This document shows, piece after piece, positions 11,901-26,900 of a DNA stretch of 64,000 bases. Source of the stretch: Triatoma infestans (taxonomy: Eukaryota > Arthropoda > Insecta > Hemiptera > Reduviidae); NCBI GenBank assembly GCA_011037195.1, contig JAAEAF010014928.1, positions 130,128 to 194,127 of the forward strand, given 5' to 3'. Every line of letters begins with the position of its first letter. Positions within the stretch are counted from its first letter, which is position 1. Both the position numbers and the translations under genes were made by a program. The notes under the pieces were generated by a model. It searched no databases. It was given only the letters and a program-made list of their open reading frames with translations, and was not told the origin of the DNA.

Positions 11901-14900
11901 TATACAAGGTGCAGTCAAGTAAGATAAAGACAGACCTGATAATAGCAAGTCTAAATATAGACGGAATATCGGGTGCTGGGTCCTGGAGTGAGTCGACGCA
12001 GCACTTATTGAAAGTACTCCTCCCGGAGGATAACCCTCTGGATGATACTCAGTTGCAAAGAAGTCGTCGCGAAGCAGCTTATGGGTCACCAGCTCTGGAT
12101 TGTTCCGTGACCGAGTTTGACATATATGATATCAAGTTTGTTATTGGCGAAATTAAGAACAAGAAGGCTCCAGGAATGGATATGATTAATGGAGAAATTG
12201 TCCGGAAAAATGAAGACGTTCTAATCCAGTATCCGCTTGACCTTTTCAATGGATGCCTGAGACTGGGATATTTTCCCTGTCAATGGAATACAGGGCTTGT
12301 CAAAGTATTGTATAAAGGTGGAAACAAGCCCATCGATGATGCAAAGTCGTATCGATTGATACAACTCCTGCCCCTAGAGGGGAAATGGCGGTTCTGGGCC
12401 ACCTTTTTTTCACAATGGCCGCCATCCCACACCTGTCCATCACCTCCCCTCTTCATCACCACCCTTCTCACAAGCCACGCTCACTAACCAATCATCGATC
12501 TCGACGTGCACGTAGGCCACGCCCACTTACCTACCACCACTTTCCCACCTTTATCCCCACTCTTATGACGTCATTGCTAGTCATAGTTCGGGCATTTCAC
12601 TATATCTGCCACTGCCTTATTGAATAGAAATATAAATTTTATTATATATATAACAAAACCACTGCCTTTTAGTCAAACTCAATATATTATTCGTATGACG
12701 TCACACAGCAATAGCATTGCCACTGCCTTATTGATTGAAAAATAGATCAAATATTTAATTTTATATATAACAAAACCAGTGCCTTCTAGTCAATTCCAAC
12801 TCCTATGACGTCACACAGCCTTTAGTGTTCCAATATATCACTGCCAATCGCAATATAGCGATTACAAATATTGATTATCCATATTGATTAAAATCGATTT
12901 TATGAATATAATTTATTAATAAGAAAAACACTATCTACTGCTTCTGCCACAACAGATTAGTTATTGTATCACCTTTTGAAATTAAACTTTGTCCTAATTA
13001 GCAAAAACAAAATATCTATTCTTATCTTAATCGCTTTTTATTATTTTGTTTATTCAACTTTGGACTCAAATAAACATAACTTGCCCGTCCGAACATATTA
13101 GTTACCTTACTTATAAAGTATGTTTGTATATAGAATGAGTCATCATGCATGGCTCAACAAAAAAAAATGTATAAACCCCTGCAACTCCTTCAAAAGGTTT
13201 ATTATTATTTTTTTCTAACAATGTTAATACTTTGTACTCATTACCTTTCTTGCCTGTCCGGACATGTTACTTACCTCTATCCGTGCCACAGAGAATAAAA
13301 TATTCTTATTATTTCATTGTAAAATGAGGGAATTAAATAAAATAACAAAAAAATAAAATAAAGTAACCTTTTTGTTTATCAAATAACAAAATAGAAAATT
13401 ATTATACATTTAAATAAATTCAATTTCATATCTCTTGTCGATGAAACCCTTATACAAAATAGATATTTTTCTTCGACCCTGCGGATATTCTTGAATCATC
13501 TAGTCGGTAATCACAGTGGCAAATCTATTCGGTAGAAATACTCACCTCGGCTGGTCTTCATACCCTGTTGGTCCAATGTAATTTACGTGGGCAATCACAG
13601 CATTTCCAAATTTGGTGTTGATTCTTTCGAATCTATCCACTACATATGCGTACCCAATTCTTAGATCCAATAGTCTGGCAATGCCTATAGACCTTTTATT
13701 AACCTCATTTAAAAAGGTTGCCAATGAAGACATCTGAAATAGAGCCATCAGTTAATAGTGTAAGAACATAAAAAATAAATATAAAATTAAGGGGGAAAAA
13801 AAATACTTACTTTGTTATCCTGAGGTTGCTCTTGATGATAGCTCACTGGAGTATAGATAACGAATGATGAATTTTCATATACGCTCAAGAATTTATTGAG
13901 ATGACGGCATCCCACTCTATAGGCATGAGGTCACATTCTAGTCAGCCAATAGAATTGCAAGATAGTTCCCCACTCTTACTCTCATCACCCCCACCATAAT
14001 GACTCATATCCTGTCCTCAGACTAACATATCTTGCCTGTCCAGACATGTTATCACAGGTCTTCTTAGCATGATTTGTAACACTTAATCCAATTAAGAAAA
14101 ATGTAAGTATATACAATGACTCATCTAGGTAAAGGTTTATTTTATTTATTTTTAACATATCTTGCCTGTCCAGACATGTTACCCCAGGTCTGGACTCATT
14201 CTTTTCTATTACTATATTTTTTTCATTACATCTTCTAACCTATTTCTAACTGCGTTAAATTTTAAATCTTTAAAATTTTGCGAAGAATTTAGAGGTTTCA
14301 TTTGTTCTCCATAATATGACATTTGAAAAGAAGCGTAGGTACATATGATATAATAGTGCATAACGATTAACTGAGAAATCTATGTTCAAATCATCGTACG
14401 GAAAAGCTTTACAATTTAAATAAGTTTTACATTTGACACATTACAATGGTCAAAATGGCTCACATTGCTTTCACATTATTTGCTCGTTCAGTTTGGAAAG
14501 CTAAAATGAGGTAGCGCGGCTTTTCAGCTGACTTGAAGTTTTCACCGACCAGATTTGTCTTGAGTTGCCGGCAATAGTGAATAATCATAGAGTTCTCAGC
14601 TCCTAAAACTTAGTGAAAATACCTTTTCAGATTTGAGATGACGCATAAGAGCTAATCTCTGATGTTCGTTGACGGTGAGTAGGGCTTCCAGCATAGTTTC
14701 ACCTATTCTATTTTACAGTTTTCCACCGTATCTTCAGTTCTCTGTCAGTTGAATTTATAAGTGTTTCCCTCTTGTCTGCTTCTAACGAGTATCAATTCTT
14801 GTTTAACATTGATCACAAACTTCTGATAGTTTTCACAAAATCCCAGTAGCGATGATAGAGGAATGCATAGATTAAAGTATCCCTCATTTGAAGTGATGTT

Positions 14901-17900
14901 CAACGTATCACTCCGAGGATAAAACCAGCCCCAGTTTTCTATGTACTGACAACCATCCTTAAGTGAAACCAAGCCTTTAAGTGTGCAAGCAATTCCTGGA
15001 TTTCTTACACGATCCATTTCAACTCCACTCAGTTCATATCTTATTTCATCAAATAGAAATGCAAATGCATTATTGGTTAATTTTTATGAAGTTGGTATTG
15101 CTAAACCATCCTCCTTTAAAAACCTGCCCTCCAAATAGAGTAAACTTTGACTGGGCAGCGTATATAGATCTTGATATTGTACACTAATACGTATTTCATC
15201 ATCAGGCAGCGGTTTTGATGATGCACAAGGGTGATGTGAATGCAATTCTATACTTTCAATTGAATTGTCGAACAGACTTCTTTCTTCCAAATCTAGCACT
15301 TCCATATAGATGATAACACGTAGTAACCTGCCGCTTGAAGAAAGCGAATATTGCTGTTGGTTAACGATGTGCTCTCGTCAATTGCTCTCACTGGAATGAT
15401 GGTTTTCTTCTCTGCAGTTGTCCTTCTATTCACTCTACTTAAATCCAAACCCATCGCTTTTATATAGCGGACTAGTTCAGAAGGTGGATTGGCTCCATTG
15501 CTATCGAAGAATTAAACATAATCGCCTCACTTCTTATAGCAAACCCAGTGAGTTCTTCTCCCATAACTACTATCCAAATTGAAAATAGCTCGCTCATTTA
15601 TCCACGGTTTCACTGGAAATTCATCAGTCATGAATACCACTCTAAAATGGGGAACTTTCTTCAATTTCTGAGTATATCAAAATTACTCAGCCGCAGGACT
15701 CGTTTAGAGTGTTGGCAAGTCAGGTATGAGCAAAAATGAGTCACAAAACTGGGTAGTGGAAGTCACGCCTAAGATGCGTGAACATCTACTGAAAGGAACC
15801 ATGAGTAGTGGCAGGGGTACATAGAGTGGAATCGCTTTAAGGTGATGGACCACAGACAGGTATCACGCTGTTACAAATGTCAAGTGTATGGGAATGTGGC
15901 AAAATTCTGCAAAGAAAAAGAGCCGAATTGCGGACATTGCGCCACTAAAGGACATATGTAAGAGAAGTGCCCTAAGAAAGCCGAAGCCCCGGCATGTGCT
16001 GCCTGGAAAGTGTTCCGAAAGCCGCACAGCCACTCTGTAAATAGTTTGAAACGCCCAGCGTACCTAAATGCTCTTGACCGACAACAAGCCAACACTGATT
16101 ATGGAAGAAGCCCGTAATTTTACGGATAGTGGCCTGAGAGTGTTGCAGCTGAACGCGCAACGCTCAAAAACAGTAATGGCCTAGGCATGGGAGCTCATCT
16201 ATAGAAAAGGCATAGCTGTTGCGTTAATCCTTGGAATTGGTGCGTGGCATTGAGTACAAATATGTTCTCACGGTTTTCCTGGACATAGCTGGTGCCTTTG
16301 ATAATGTCTGGTGGCCGACTGTGTTGGAGTCACTCAGAGGAAGAGATTGTCCACCAAATCTTCTGAAATTGATACAAAGCTACCTCACCGGCGAAATTTC
16401 AAGGCCAATAACTAAAGGTTGTCGAGTTTTGGCTTTGGCAGTGAAAGTGAACGTATCGCTCTCTGTTAAACTTGATTTTTTCAGTGTATATAGTGATTGG
16501 TTTGTTGTGAAATTTTGCGTATTTGTTAATTAATGTGAATCGATTACATTTTTGAAATTTCATATAAAACTGCGCAGCTACGAAGAAGAAATTAATGGAA
16601 AATAAAGGGGCATAATTATAGAATTGCTATAAACAGTTGTGTTACAGTTGAACAAGATAAGCCTACAGTCCAAGGGTAACATACTGCTTTTGTTTGTTTC
16701 TATCGTACAAGTAAACAATACTAATTAATAATAATATTATTACTTATCAGTGTTTTTTGATTTTAAATAAATAATAATTATGGCTTACTCAACTGAGGAT
16801 TTAATGAACGAAATAAAGAAAAATTTATGTGAGACAAAAGAGATAAAAACGACTTTGGAAAAAACTTTAACTTTAATGGAGGATGTAATGAAACAGTTTT
16901 CTGATGTAAAATTGAAATGTAAGGAGTTAGAAGAAAAGTATGATCGCCTAACTGAGGAAGTTAAAATTTTAAATATGCAGTTGCGGCGAAATAACTTCAT
17001 TATTTATAACGTACCCAATACTGAGAGTGAAAGCGTTGTGGATAGGGTTAAGGAAGTCTGTGCTGAAGCGGAAGTTATAATAACTGATCAGGATATAAAT
17101 AATTGTTTCAGAATTGGGAGAGGTGGGGAACCACGCCCTATTTTGGTTTCGTTAAACAGTAATTTGTTGAAAAGAAAAATATTTAATAAAAAGGAACTAT
17201 TTCAACAAAAGCATTATCGCTTAAGCCATGATCACACTAAGGAAGAGAGAGAGGAAGGAAGCAGGATTTATGCTTGTATGAACAAAATGAAAAATTTGGA
17301 TGATAGAGCAGTTTATAGTAAGAAAGTGTTTAGATTCAGGGGTAACCACTATAGTCTGAAGAAGGCTGAGGCGCTGTTCACTGAAGGTCGAGCTGGCTAT
17401 CAGTCTGATACTGTGTCAGAAGGGGAACAGGCTAAGAAAAAGAAAAGAGTTGACGATATTAAAGAACGAGTTGGTCAGTTTCGATTTCGTGCCAGATCAG
17501 ACTCAGCTACATCAGTCAGATCGCTACCATCCTGAACCTCGACAAGAAGACGCTCTTTCTACTTACAACCAACCTTCATTTTCTAGTAATGCAAAAGAAA
17601 CTGTTCTTAAACGTATACAATGTTTTGGTAAGGTCCTGAATATTTCTTTTTGTAATATTAACGGCTATAGAAATTTGTTTAATTTAGATAGTTGCGAGTT
17701 TAGTTTGTTAATGGATAGTGTGATAATATGTTTAGTAGAAACCTGGCTTACTGATAGTAATTTCAAATTACCAGCAAATTTGAGTAAATATACATTTTTT
17801 TCAAGTGATGCTCATAAAATCAACCCAAAGGGTCGTGCGAGTGGAGGAATATTGGTTCTTGTCCATGAGAGTATTGTAAGAAGACGTAATCTTGATTGGG

Positions 17901-20900
17901 AAAACTTCTCACTCTATATTTTTGAGTTTAAAAAGAAATAACTTGCTTTTTGTTGTTGGTACTTTTTATTGGCCTCCCACCAGTGATATAGAGCATTGTT
18001 TGGATCAATTAGTTTACTCAATAGAAAATATTACAAATAAATTTCCGGATAGTAAAATATTGTTGTGTGGGGATTTTAACTGCCGAGTTGGAAACCTTAA
18101 TAGCTTATCGGATGACTTATTTGAAAATTGCGCGCTGTATGGTTCAAGAGTAGTCTCGGATAGAGTTATCAATAGGCGAGGTAAACTTCTTGTAGAAACG
18201 CTGGAATTTCTAGGATTTTTTCTGTGTAATGGAAGATCTGTTTCGGATAGTCCTGCGAAATACACTTACATATTGAGTGTGGGTAAGAGCACTATTGACT
18301 TAATAAGATCCAACTGAGCTACGAAGCTTTTTTCAGTTACTTTAATGATTTTTCTGTAGCAATTCTTTCTGATCTTTTGGATCATATGTTATGTAGGGTT
18401 TTTTTGGAACTACCTGAATATTCTGTAGAAAAGTTCACTTTTAATGAAGATAATATAGTTAAAATTGTTAAGTGGGACCAAAATAAAAAAGATGTATTCC
18501 AAATGATTTTATCGCAAACAAATAATATCTATTATAATAATACTGACGTTGAAATGCTTTTTCGTAACTTTGTAGAATCTATTGAGTATTCTCTTTTGAA
18601 TTCGGGTTTAATGACCTATAAGATCCAACCAAATTATTCCAGACCACCGGTAAAGCAATTCTGGTATGACAGTGAATGCAGAGAGCAGAAAAGAGTAGTC
18701 CGAATGAAATATAGAGCATTTCAAAGGGATCGATCATCACAAATTTTGTTACAGGAGTATATTAATAATAGGAGACAATGTAGATTATTAATTGATAAGA
18801 AAAAGAATGACTTCCGACAGCTATCATTGCAGGTATTCGAGATATAAATAATAGCAGCCAGTTTTGGAAGACTATAAAGACTATTCAGGGTAATAAAAGA
18901 AATATTAACGAAATTAAAATTGAACAGTGGATAAAATTTTATCAGGAAGTGTACGGAATTAAAACGATAATAGAAATAAGATACTTTTCCGTTATTGACC
19001 CATTTTTAGATGTACAGATTTCTTTGGACGAACTGCAGCGGGTTATAAGAAAGAGCAAAAGTAATAAATATCCCGGTTTTGATGGAATAACATATGAAGT
19101 ATTTAAGAATTTAACTCCTGAATGGGAACATTATCTGTTAAATATGTTCAATACGGTGTTAGAAAACGAACAATTGCCAAAAGCATGGTCAAAATCGAAA
19201 CTTATTTTATTACATAAGAGAGGGGATAAAAAAGATGTTGATAACTATCGTGGAATATCATTATTAAATAATATTACAAACCTTTTAACAAGTATTCTGG
19301 CGCAGAGAATTTTAACCTGGGTTGAGCGCGAGAACCTGCTACCGGAAGAGCATGCAGGCTTTAGGCAAGGTAGAAACTGTATGGATCAGATATATATTTT
19401 AATGTTGCTAATTGCCATTAACTTTAGAAATCCAGGTAGTTATGTATATGCGGTGTTTGTGGATTTTAAAAAAAGCATTTGATTCTGTAGTGCATGAGCT
19501 ACTTTGGGAAAAATTGTTTGCATTAGGTATCAGCGGTAAAATGATTAGACTTTTGAAGCTGTTGTATGATAACGCGACAATGCAAATCAGTGTTAGTGGA
19601 ACATTATCCGAGGAAATTGGAATATCAAAAGGCCTTTTACAAGGGGAGAGCCTTAGTCCTGTGCTTTTTATATTATTCATTTCGGATATAGTAACTTATT
19701 TTAAGAATAATGGCGCTATTGGTCTAAGTGTTGACAGTTCCCTTGAGGTGATCATGCTTCTATTTGCAGACGATCTTGTCTTGTTAAGTAATTCTTGGTC
19801 GGAAAAGAAGAAATTAAATTTGTTAAAAGTATACTGTGGTAATAATTCATTAACACTAAACCCAAATAAATCTAAAGTGTTGGTATTTCATAAATCGGGA
19901 AGAATGAAAAAACTAAAACCTCTTCTTTGGCATGATTTGGAGCTTGATTATACGCGAAACTATACTTATCTTGGGGTATCATTTTCATCTTCGGGTAAAT
20001 TTAAACAAGCCTCAGATCATTTTATACAGAGATCAGCGGTGGACGGTGCAAAAGTAAGGAAGATTTTGGTTAAGGGTAGGTCGGATACTTGGGGAACAAA
20101 AATGACCTTATTTGATGCGATGGTGGCATCTATTTTATTGTATGTGTCCGAAATTTGGAGCCTACGTTATCTTGACGCCCTGGAAACCGTTCAATGTAAG
20201 TTCCTTAAGTCCCTTTTTTACTGGCCCAAATGTACTCCTAACTATGTGGTTCGATTGGAATTGGGACGAAGTCAGGTTGCTGCAAAGGTGTTCAATGGGG
20301 TGGTGAATTATTGGATAAAGTTGATGAAATTACCGGAAAATAATTTGTTAAAACACTGCTTTAGAGCACTTTGCAAGCTTGATTCCGTCTGTACTGATGT
20401 CAATTATAACTGGGTGAGCCAAGTAAAATGTCTTGCAGAAAATGGGGGAGATCCAAAATTTTTTACTAAGTCGGATATAAGATACCTAGTAGAGAACAGG
20501 AAGAACTTGTTGCAGAAGTTTAATAATAATTTGTTAACGGTTGATTTAAATAGAATTATTAACTCAAATTATCTGCCTTTCTATCGTAGAGTTTTTAATT
20601 TTAAATGTTTTGAGCCTGAGGATTATATAAAATTTTGTACAAGTTTTGAAAAAATAAGGATAGTCAGCCTATTGAGGGTTGCAAATGATGACTTTATAAG
20701 GTTTTATATAAAAGGGAAAATGTATATTTTCAAAGCAGATGAAATTTGTAAATTGTGTAATAAGTTATAGGCAATGTTTTGGAGCATCTTGTTCTAATCT
20801 GTCCTGGTTATTGTGACTACCGCCAGCGTTACATACAAAGATATATAGTTCATGATGATAATTTACAAAATGTGGAGAGTATCCTGAATTACAACAATCT

Positions 20901-23900
20901 AGTAAAATTAAATGATGTTTATTGTTATTTAGTGGAGATGTTAAGAAGGAACAATTTTGTTTGATTTTATATTTACTTAAGGGTTGCTTATTTTATTTTA
21001 TTTGTATGAAAAGTTATGCAATGTTTAATTTGTTTATCTATTTTCTTTAAAGGACTATGTTTATCGTCCCTTTTTACAATAGTTTTTGAATTACTTAATC
21101 TTGTAATTAATTGTCTTTTCGAATTGTAAGCATTATTATTATTTCTTTCTACTTTATTTTGTTGTATTGTATATTAACTGAGCCAGACTCAAAATTTGTA
21201 TAAGAATATTCTTTAACAAATAAAAAATCAATCAACTAAAGGTTGTCCGCAGGGCTCGGTGGTGGGCCCTTTCCTGTAGAACTTGGTTATGAAAAGACTG
21301 CTAGAGTATATAGAGAATATGGATTATTGTGACTCGGTTGCATACGCTGACGACCTCGCAATAGTCATTCATGGTGATTCTCGCCGGGAGTTAGAAGAGC
21401 GTGCTAGCGCTGTAGCGACCCGAATAAAGAATTGGTGTCAAGGGCAGAAGCTGCAGATTTCGTTCGAGAATTCTTAAGTGAAGCTAATGAAAGGCAAACT
21501 TCATCCTAGTCGTCCTCCCTGGATTAGGGTGGACGATCATAGAATAGTCCACGTGACCCAGTTTGAGGACTTGGGCGTGCTGCTGGATATGAGGCTTTCT
21601 TTTAAGCCTCATATCCAGTGGGTTGCCTCCAGATGTCTCAACTTGTACCAGGGAGTAAAATGAGTAGCCCGTGGTGAGTGGGGACTGAAGACAGGTATGA
21701 ACCATTTATAGGGGCGTAATAGAGAATGTCGCAGCGTACGCAGCTGCCTGTTGGGCCGATAAGCTTGACATACAGTCGTACAGCGGCACACTGTTGTGAA
21801 TGTAAAGAGCCATTTTGTGTTCAGTAACAAGGGCCTATACGACATCATCCACGGCCTCCTTACCGGTGGTCGCTGATGTGTTGCCGCTTGATCTCCTTGA
21901 GGAAATGAGAGCCCTTACCCATAAGTATAAAACAGGGGTAATGATTGTCCTTAATGGTCAGGAACTACCCAGACAGAAGCCTCCTGCTCTTGTAAAGAAA
22001 AAGATCCGAGAGTACGAGATTGGAAAGTGGCAAAGGCGCTGGGATGAGGCAGAGACAGGGAGAATCGCATACGAGTTCTTCCCTAATCTGCATCTCAGAA
22101 TGTCGATTCGATGGCTGGAGCTATCCCAAACCGTAACGCAACATTTTACGAGCCATGGAAGTTCAATTCTAAGCTTCATGAGCTGGGATTGAAAGATTCC
22201 CCGAATTGCGAATGCAGTGAACGGGATACAGTACATCACGTTCTCTTCCGGTATCCTCTCCTCGACGAGGCAAGAATCCACATGGAATTCAAGCTGAAAA
22301 GGAGGGGAGAGAACTGGTCTGGAGATTGTAAAGAGTTAATGAGAAGTGCTAGCAATTTTAAAGACTGTTGAGTTTCTCGAGAAGTAGCGGTAATGCGCCG
22401 GACTAGACGGATATGTAGAGGTCCGCCTCCACGTGGCAGGGATGGAAACTTGCCTACTATGTAGGCAAGGCTTAGTGACCATAGGCACCGGTTTTGGCGC
22501 TATGCGCTAGGTACGGTGGCTAAGAGTGTGCTCTAATTTTGAATTCTGCCCATTTTTTGATACTGCTTCGAAATTGAAACAACTGCATGAAATTCGGCAA
22601 CTTTTTAGATAGCGGACTAGTTCAAAAGGTGGATTGGCTCCACTGCTATCGAAGAATTGAACATAATCGCGTCACTTCTTATAGCAAACCCAGTGAGTTC
22701 CTCTCCCATAACTACTATCCAAATTGAAAATAGTTCGCTCATTTTTCAAGTTTTCACTGGAAATTCATCGATCATGAATACCACTCTAAAATGGGGAATT
22801 TTCTTCATTTTCTGAGTAGATCAAAATTACTCAGCCGCAGGCGAGGTAGTTCATCCAGATTCGTTTAGCTTTACCACTCAATTGAGGAGAATTCTCACCA
22901 ATCCGTTTAGGGGTAGAAATGACTCGTTTCTTCTTCTTCTTGTCTCTAGGACGTCTCATGATGGACTGAATTGAAGTTAGCCTTATCCGGCTTTATATAA
23001 GTACATTCTTCACATTCTCCCAGCTGTTGTGTGATTGTCTAAACCTAGCCATTTCACTAATACTTTATCATCTTTTCGCTCCGTAATCTTCTCCACAAGA
23101 TAGATATCCGGATATTTCATTAGCTGTAGCTCCACTTGATAAAAACCTCCAGCAATTATTTGTCCTTTATAATCTTGTAGATGATATATGATAGAGATGG
23201 TATTTTTGACTTCCATAACATTAAATATCTCTGTGGACCATGAAGCTTAGTTGTATTGCTTAGTTGCTTAGTATTGCTTAGTTGTAGCAGGTAGGGTTGG
23301 ATATTCGATAAGATCCCATGATCGAAATGCCATGTGTATGGTCTTCCTCTTATTGATAACATTCAAGAACTTTATCTTTTGTTGATCAGACATTTTACAT
23401 ATGGGATTCTCCATTGCACGGATTTAAGTTTAATCTGCTCCAACAGTGAAAATAGAACCATTATCACTTCTACTTTTATGTACGAGATATTAGTTCATGT
23501 TTCCCTTGTAGTATTATTCTATTATAATCTTCAAAGAAGCCCATAACTGTGTCTAGTGGAATGCAGCAATCAAAATTACCATCATCATCAATAAGCTTGA
23601 CATCTGTATTCAATCCAGCCGGCAATTTCCAATGCTTTAACTTTATCACTGTTGAAAGATACGTAACCTTTAAGGGTGCTAACAATTCCTGGGTTACGGA
23701 CATGGTCAACTAAAACTCCATTTAACTGATATTTGATTTCATCAAAGAGAAACATGAAACAAACTTGCGAAGTTTCTTCTTTCTCTACTTTTCCTTTAAT
23801 ATAAAGAAAACTCTTTGATGGAACTGTGAAAATGTCTTGTTGTTGTACTGAAATAATTATCTCATCAGAATTGTTCAGCGATTGCGTATAAGATTGGTGT

Positions 23901-26900
23901 GTGTGATATTTATAGTTGGTTATCACTCAGGTTAATCAAATAAATAACTAATGTTAGTAGCAAACTTTAATAACATGAGCTCAAGTAACAAGGAATAAGT
24001 ACAGGATATATAACACATAGAAAGGTAACAACAACAATGCAAAGAGTTACATTTCCCTAGTCTTGATCTTCTTTGTGTGACGTCATAGAACACAACACTC
24101 CCCTTAGATCAAGACTTTCTTTTGAATTTATACTAAGACATTTACAGAAAAACTCAAATTGTACCCTTGACAATGCCTTTGCTAAAATGTCTGCTTCTTG
24201 TTTTTCACTTGGAACATATTGAACATACAACTCACCATTTAACACTTTTTCACGGACAAATTTATACCGAATATCAATATGCTTAGATCGGTTATGAAAC
24301 TCACTATTTTTAATAAGACGCACTGCACTTTGGTTATCAACGAGTAAAGTTGGGGAAGGGATGTCCACAGCCAATTCCCTTAGCAGTTGCACAATCCAGA
24401 TGAGTTCCTTTGATGCCTCACTAGCTGCTACGAATTCTGCCTCAGTGGTAGAAAGAGATATAGATCTTTGTTTTGAACTTTTCCAACTGATGACACCTCC
24501 ACAGTATTTGAAGATCATCCCTGAAGTCGATCGTCTAGTAGCAACATCTCCAGCATAGTCAGAGTCACTAAATGCTTCCAATCCTTTGCTCTTGTTTGCA
24601 TCATAAAGTATCCCAAATGCAGATGTTCATTTTACATATTTAAAAACTCTCTTAACCATAAGCCAATGCTTCATTAATGGGTTATTAAGATTCTGAGATA
24701 AGGAATTAACAACAAAAGCTATATCAGGCCTGGAGACAACGGCCAGAAACATCAAACTCCCGATTGCTTCACGAAAAGGAATGTTATCTGTAATGGGTTC
24801 ACTTGAGGTTTCACAAAGATATTGTCCCTTATCAAGAGGTGTATGCACTGGGTTAGCATTTTTCATTCCGTACTTCTTCAGGATTTTTAGTGCATAGCTT
24901 TCTTGTGAAATAAATATAGAACCATCGATTAATTGTTCAATTTCTAAACCAAGAAAATATGAACCACTATTAACTTTAACTTTGAATTCACTCTTCAAAC
25001 TCCTATAAAAATTCTCAATATCACTTGTATTTTTACTAGCTATAAGTCCATCATCAACATGAAGAACAAGTATAAATGTCTTATCTTTAGATAAAAATAG
25101 GCAAGGGTCAGATTCACTTTCAAACAATCCAGTTTTGGTAAGGAATTCAACAAAGCGATTGTTCCAGCACCGAGGTGCTTGTTTTAAACCATACAGGCTC
25201 TTGAGTAATTTGCAAACCCGACCTGATTGATCATTAAAGCCATCTGGCTGTTTCATATACAGTTCCTCATTAAGATCGGCGTACAAAAAGGCTGTTTTAA
25301 TGTCAAATTGAGAAAGTTTAAAATTTTTGCTAGCAGCGACACTAATCACACATCTAATAGTATCCCACCGGGCCACTGGGCTAAATGTCTCAAAGTAATC
25401 AATGCCAAATTGTTGGGAAAACCCCTTAGCCACTAGTCTAGCCCTATATGATGTAATATTACCATCTCTATCAACTTTAGTCTTATATGCCCATCTATTA
25501 TCGATAATGTTTTTACCTTCTGGCAGTTCAGTTAGGGTCCATACTTTATTTTCAATAAGACTCTCCATTTCATCCCTCATGGCAGAGATCCACATCTCAC
25601 AATTTGATGAAGAAATAGCTTCCTTATAATTTGATGGGTCTTCTTCCATGGATAACAAAAGATACCGTTTTGGTTTACGGAGCAGACTCCGATCTCTGAG
25701 ATGATGACTATTAGCGTCTTCAATAACTTGATCAGGTAATTCTTCTTCCAGCTCTTCAAGCAACGAATCACAGTCAGAACCACCTCCATCATTCTTCTTA
25801 GTATCGTCATCGTCAATTCCATCAATAACATGGATACCCTGCAAAACTTCTTCTTTCTCATTAGGAATAGAATGTAAATTTTCATCCTGAAAAACAATAT
25901 CCCTAGTTAGTGTGACTGTCCCTTTTTCAGAATTCCAAATTCTATAACCATCTTTATGGCAATATCCAACAAGTTGACCTTTAAATGATTTACGATCAAA
26001 TTTTTTTCTCTTCTGCTTGGGAATGTGCACAAAACATTGAGTGCCAAACACTCTTAAATGGTCAAAGAAAGCTTTCTTGCCATACCATAATTCATATGGG
26101 CTTTTACCTGGTACTCCTGAGGGTCCTGTAATATTTAAAACATATGCTGCTGTGTTTACCGCCTCTGCCCAAAGAATCTCAGGATATTTGTCATTTTCTT
26201 TTGGATGCAACATAGTGCGAGCAGCTTCACATAATATTCTGTTCTCCCGTTCAGCAGCTCCATTCTGCTGAGGGGTATATGGCATTGAAGTCCTTAAAAC
26301 TATTCCATTCTGTTGTAAGATTTCACTCACAGAGTAATTACAAAATTCCGAACCACCATCTGACAGAATAGACTTTATAGTTTGTCCGGCAGCTTTGACT
26401 TCAGTCAAGTATTGAACCAGCTTGTCCTTCACCTCCATTTTGTTCTTCATAAAATAGACTCTCCGATACTTGGAAAAGGGTTTCCTTGAAAACAATGAAG
26501 TATCTTGCTCCTCCTAATGATTTTTCAGGCATTGGCCCACAAACATCTGTGTTTATTTGTTCTCCACACTCAGTTGGTCTTTGAGTTCTTGATTTAAATT
26601 GAAGCCTATGCATTTTGCCATAATAACAGGCTTCACATTTACTTTTATCAGACAAAAATGCAATATTATTGTCCTTAAGAAATTTTTCAACATGTCTTTT
26701 GTGTTGATGGCCAAGCCGTTCATGCCAAGTCTGTAACGAAATGTTCTCGACTGACATATTATTCATGCAACTAGTTGTTTTGATCTTAACGAGAAGCTTG
26801 TACACACCATCTGACTGCCTAATACCAACTGCAAGGACCTCACCATTAGGATTCTTAAATTTTATTATTTTTGAATCAGCTTCTTCAACAAGTCCATGGT

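Larger units (their letters stand above)
16424..21233 (+). mobile_element. LINE 'Y', nearly full-length non-LTR retrotransposon inside X1
   Basis: 4.8 kb bracketed by a 14-bp direct repeat, aactaaaggttgtc (16410-16423 and 21234-21247). It contains a 5' UTR of about 350 bp, an intact ORF1, a decayed ORF2 (endonuclease and RT) and an A-rich 3' end containing 'aaataaaaaatc'. The presence of both ORFs and a long 5' UTR suggests a full-length insertion. Clade not certain (CR1/L2-like by overall feel). Removing it restores the X1 frame exactly. Confidence 0.85.

Noticed and set aside
12373..14220. AT-rich left terminal region considered as host promoter or scaffold DNA
   Set aside because: The same modules recur inverted at 43-50 kb, so it belongs to the mobile element.
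15456..22852. The 245-bp direct repeat considered as LTRs around X1
   Set aside because: Both copies encode part of the Polinton protease and the interior is a non-LTR element. No primer site or purine tract is present.
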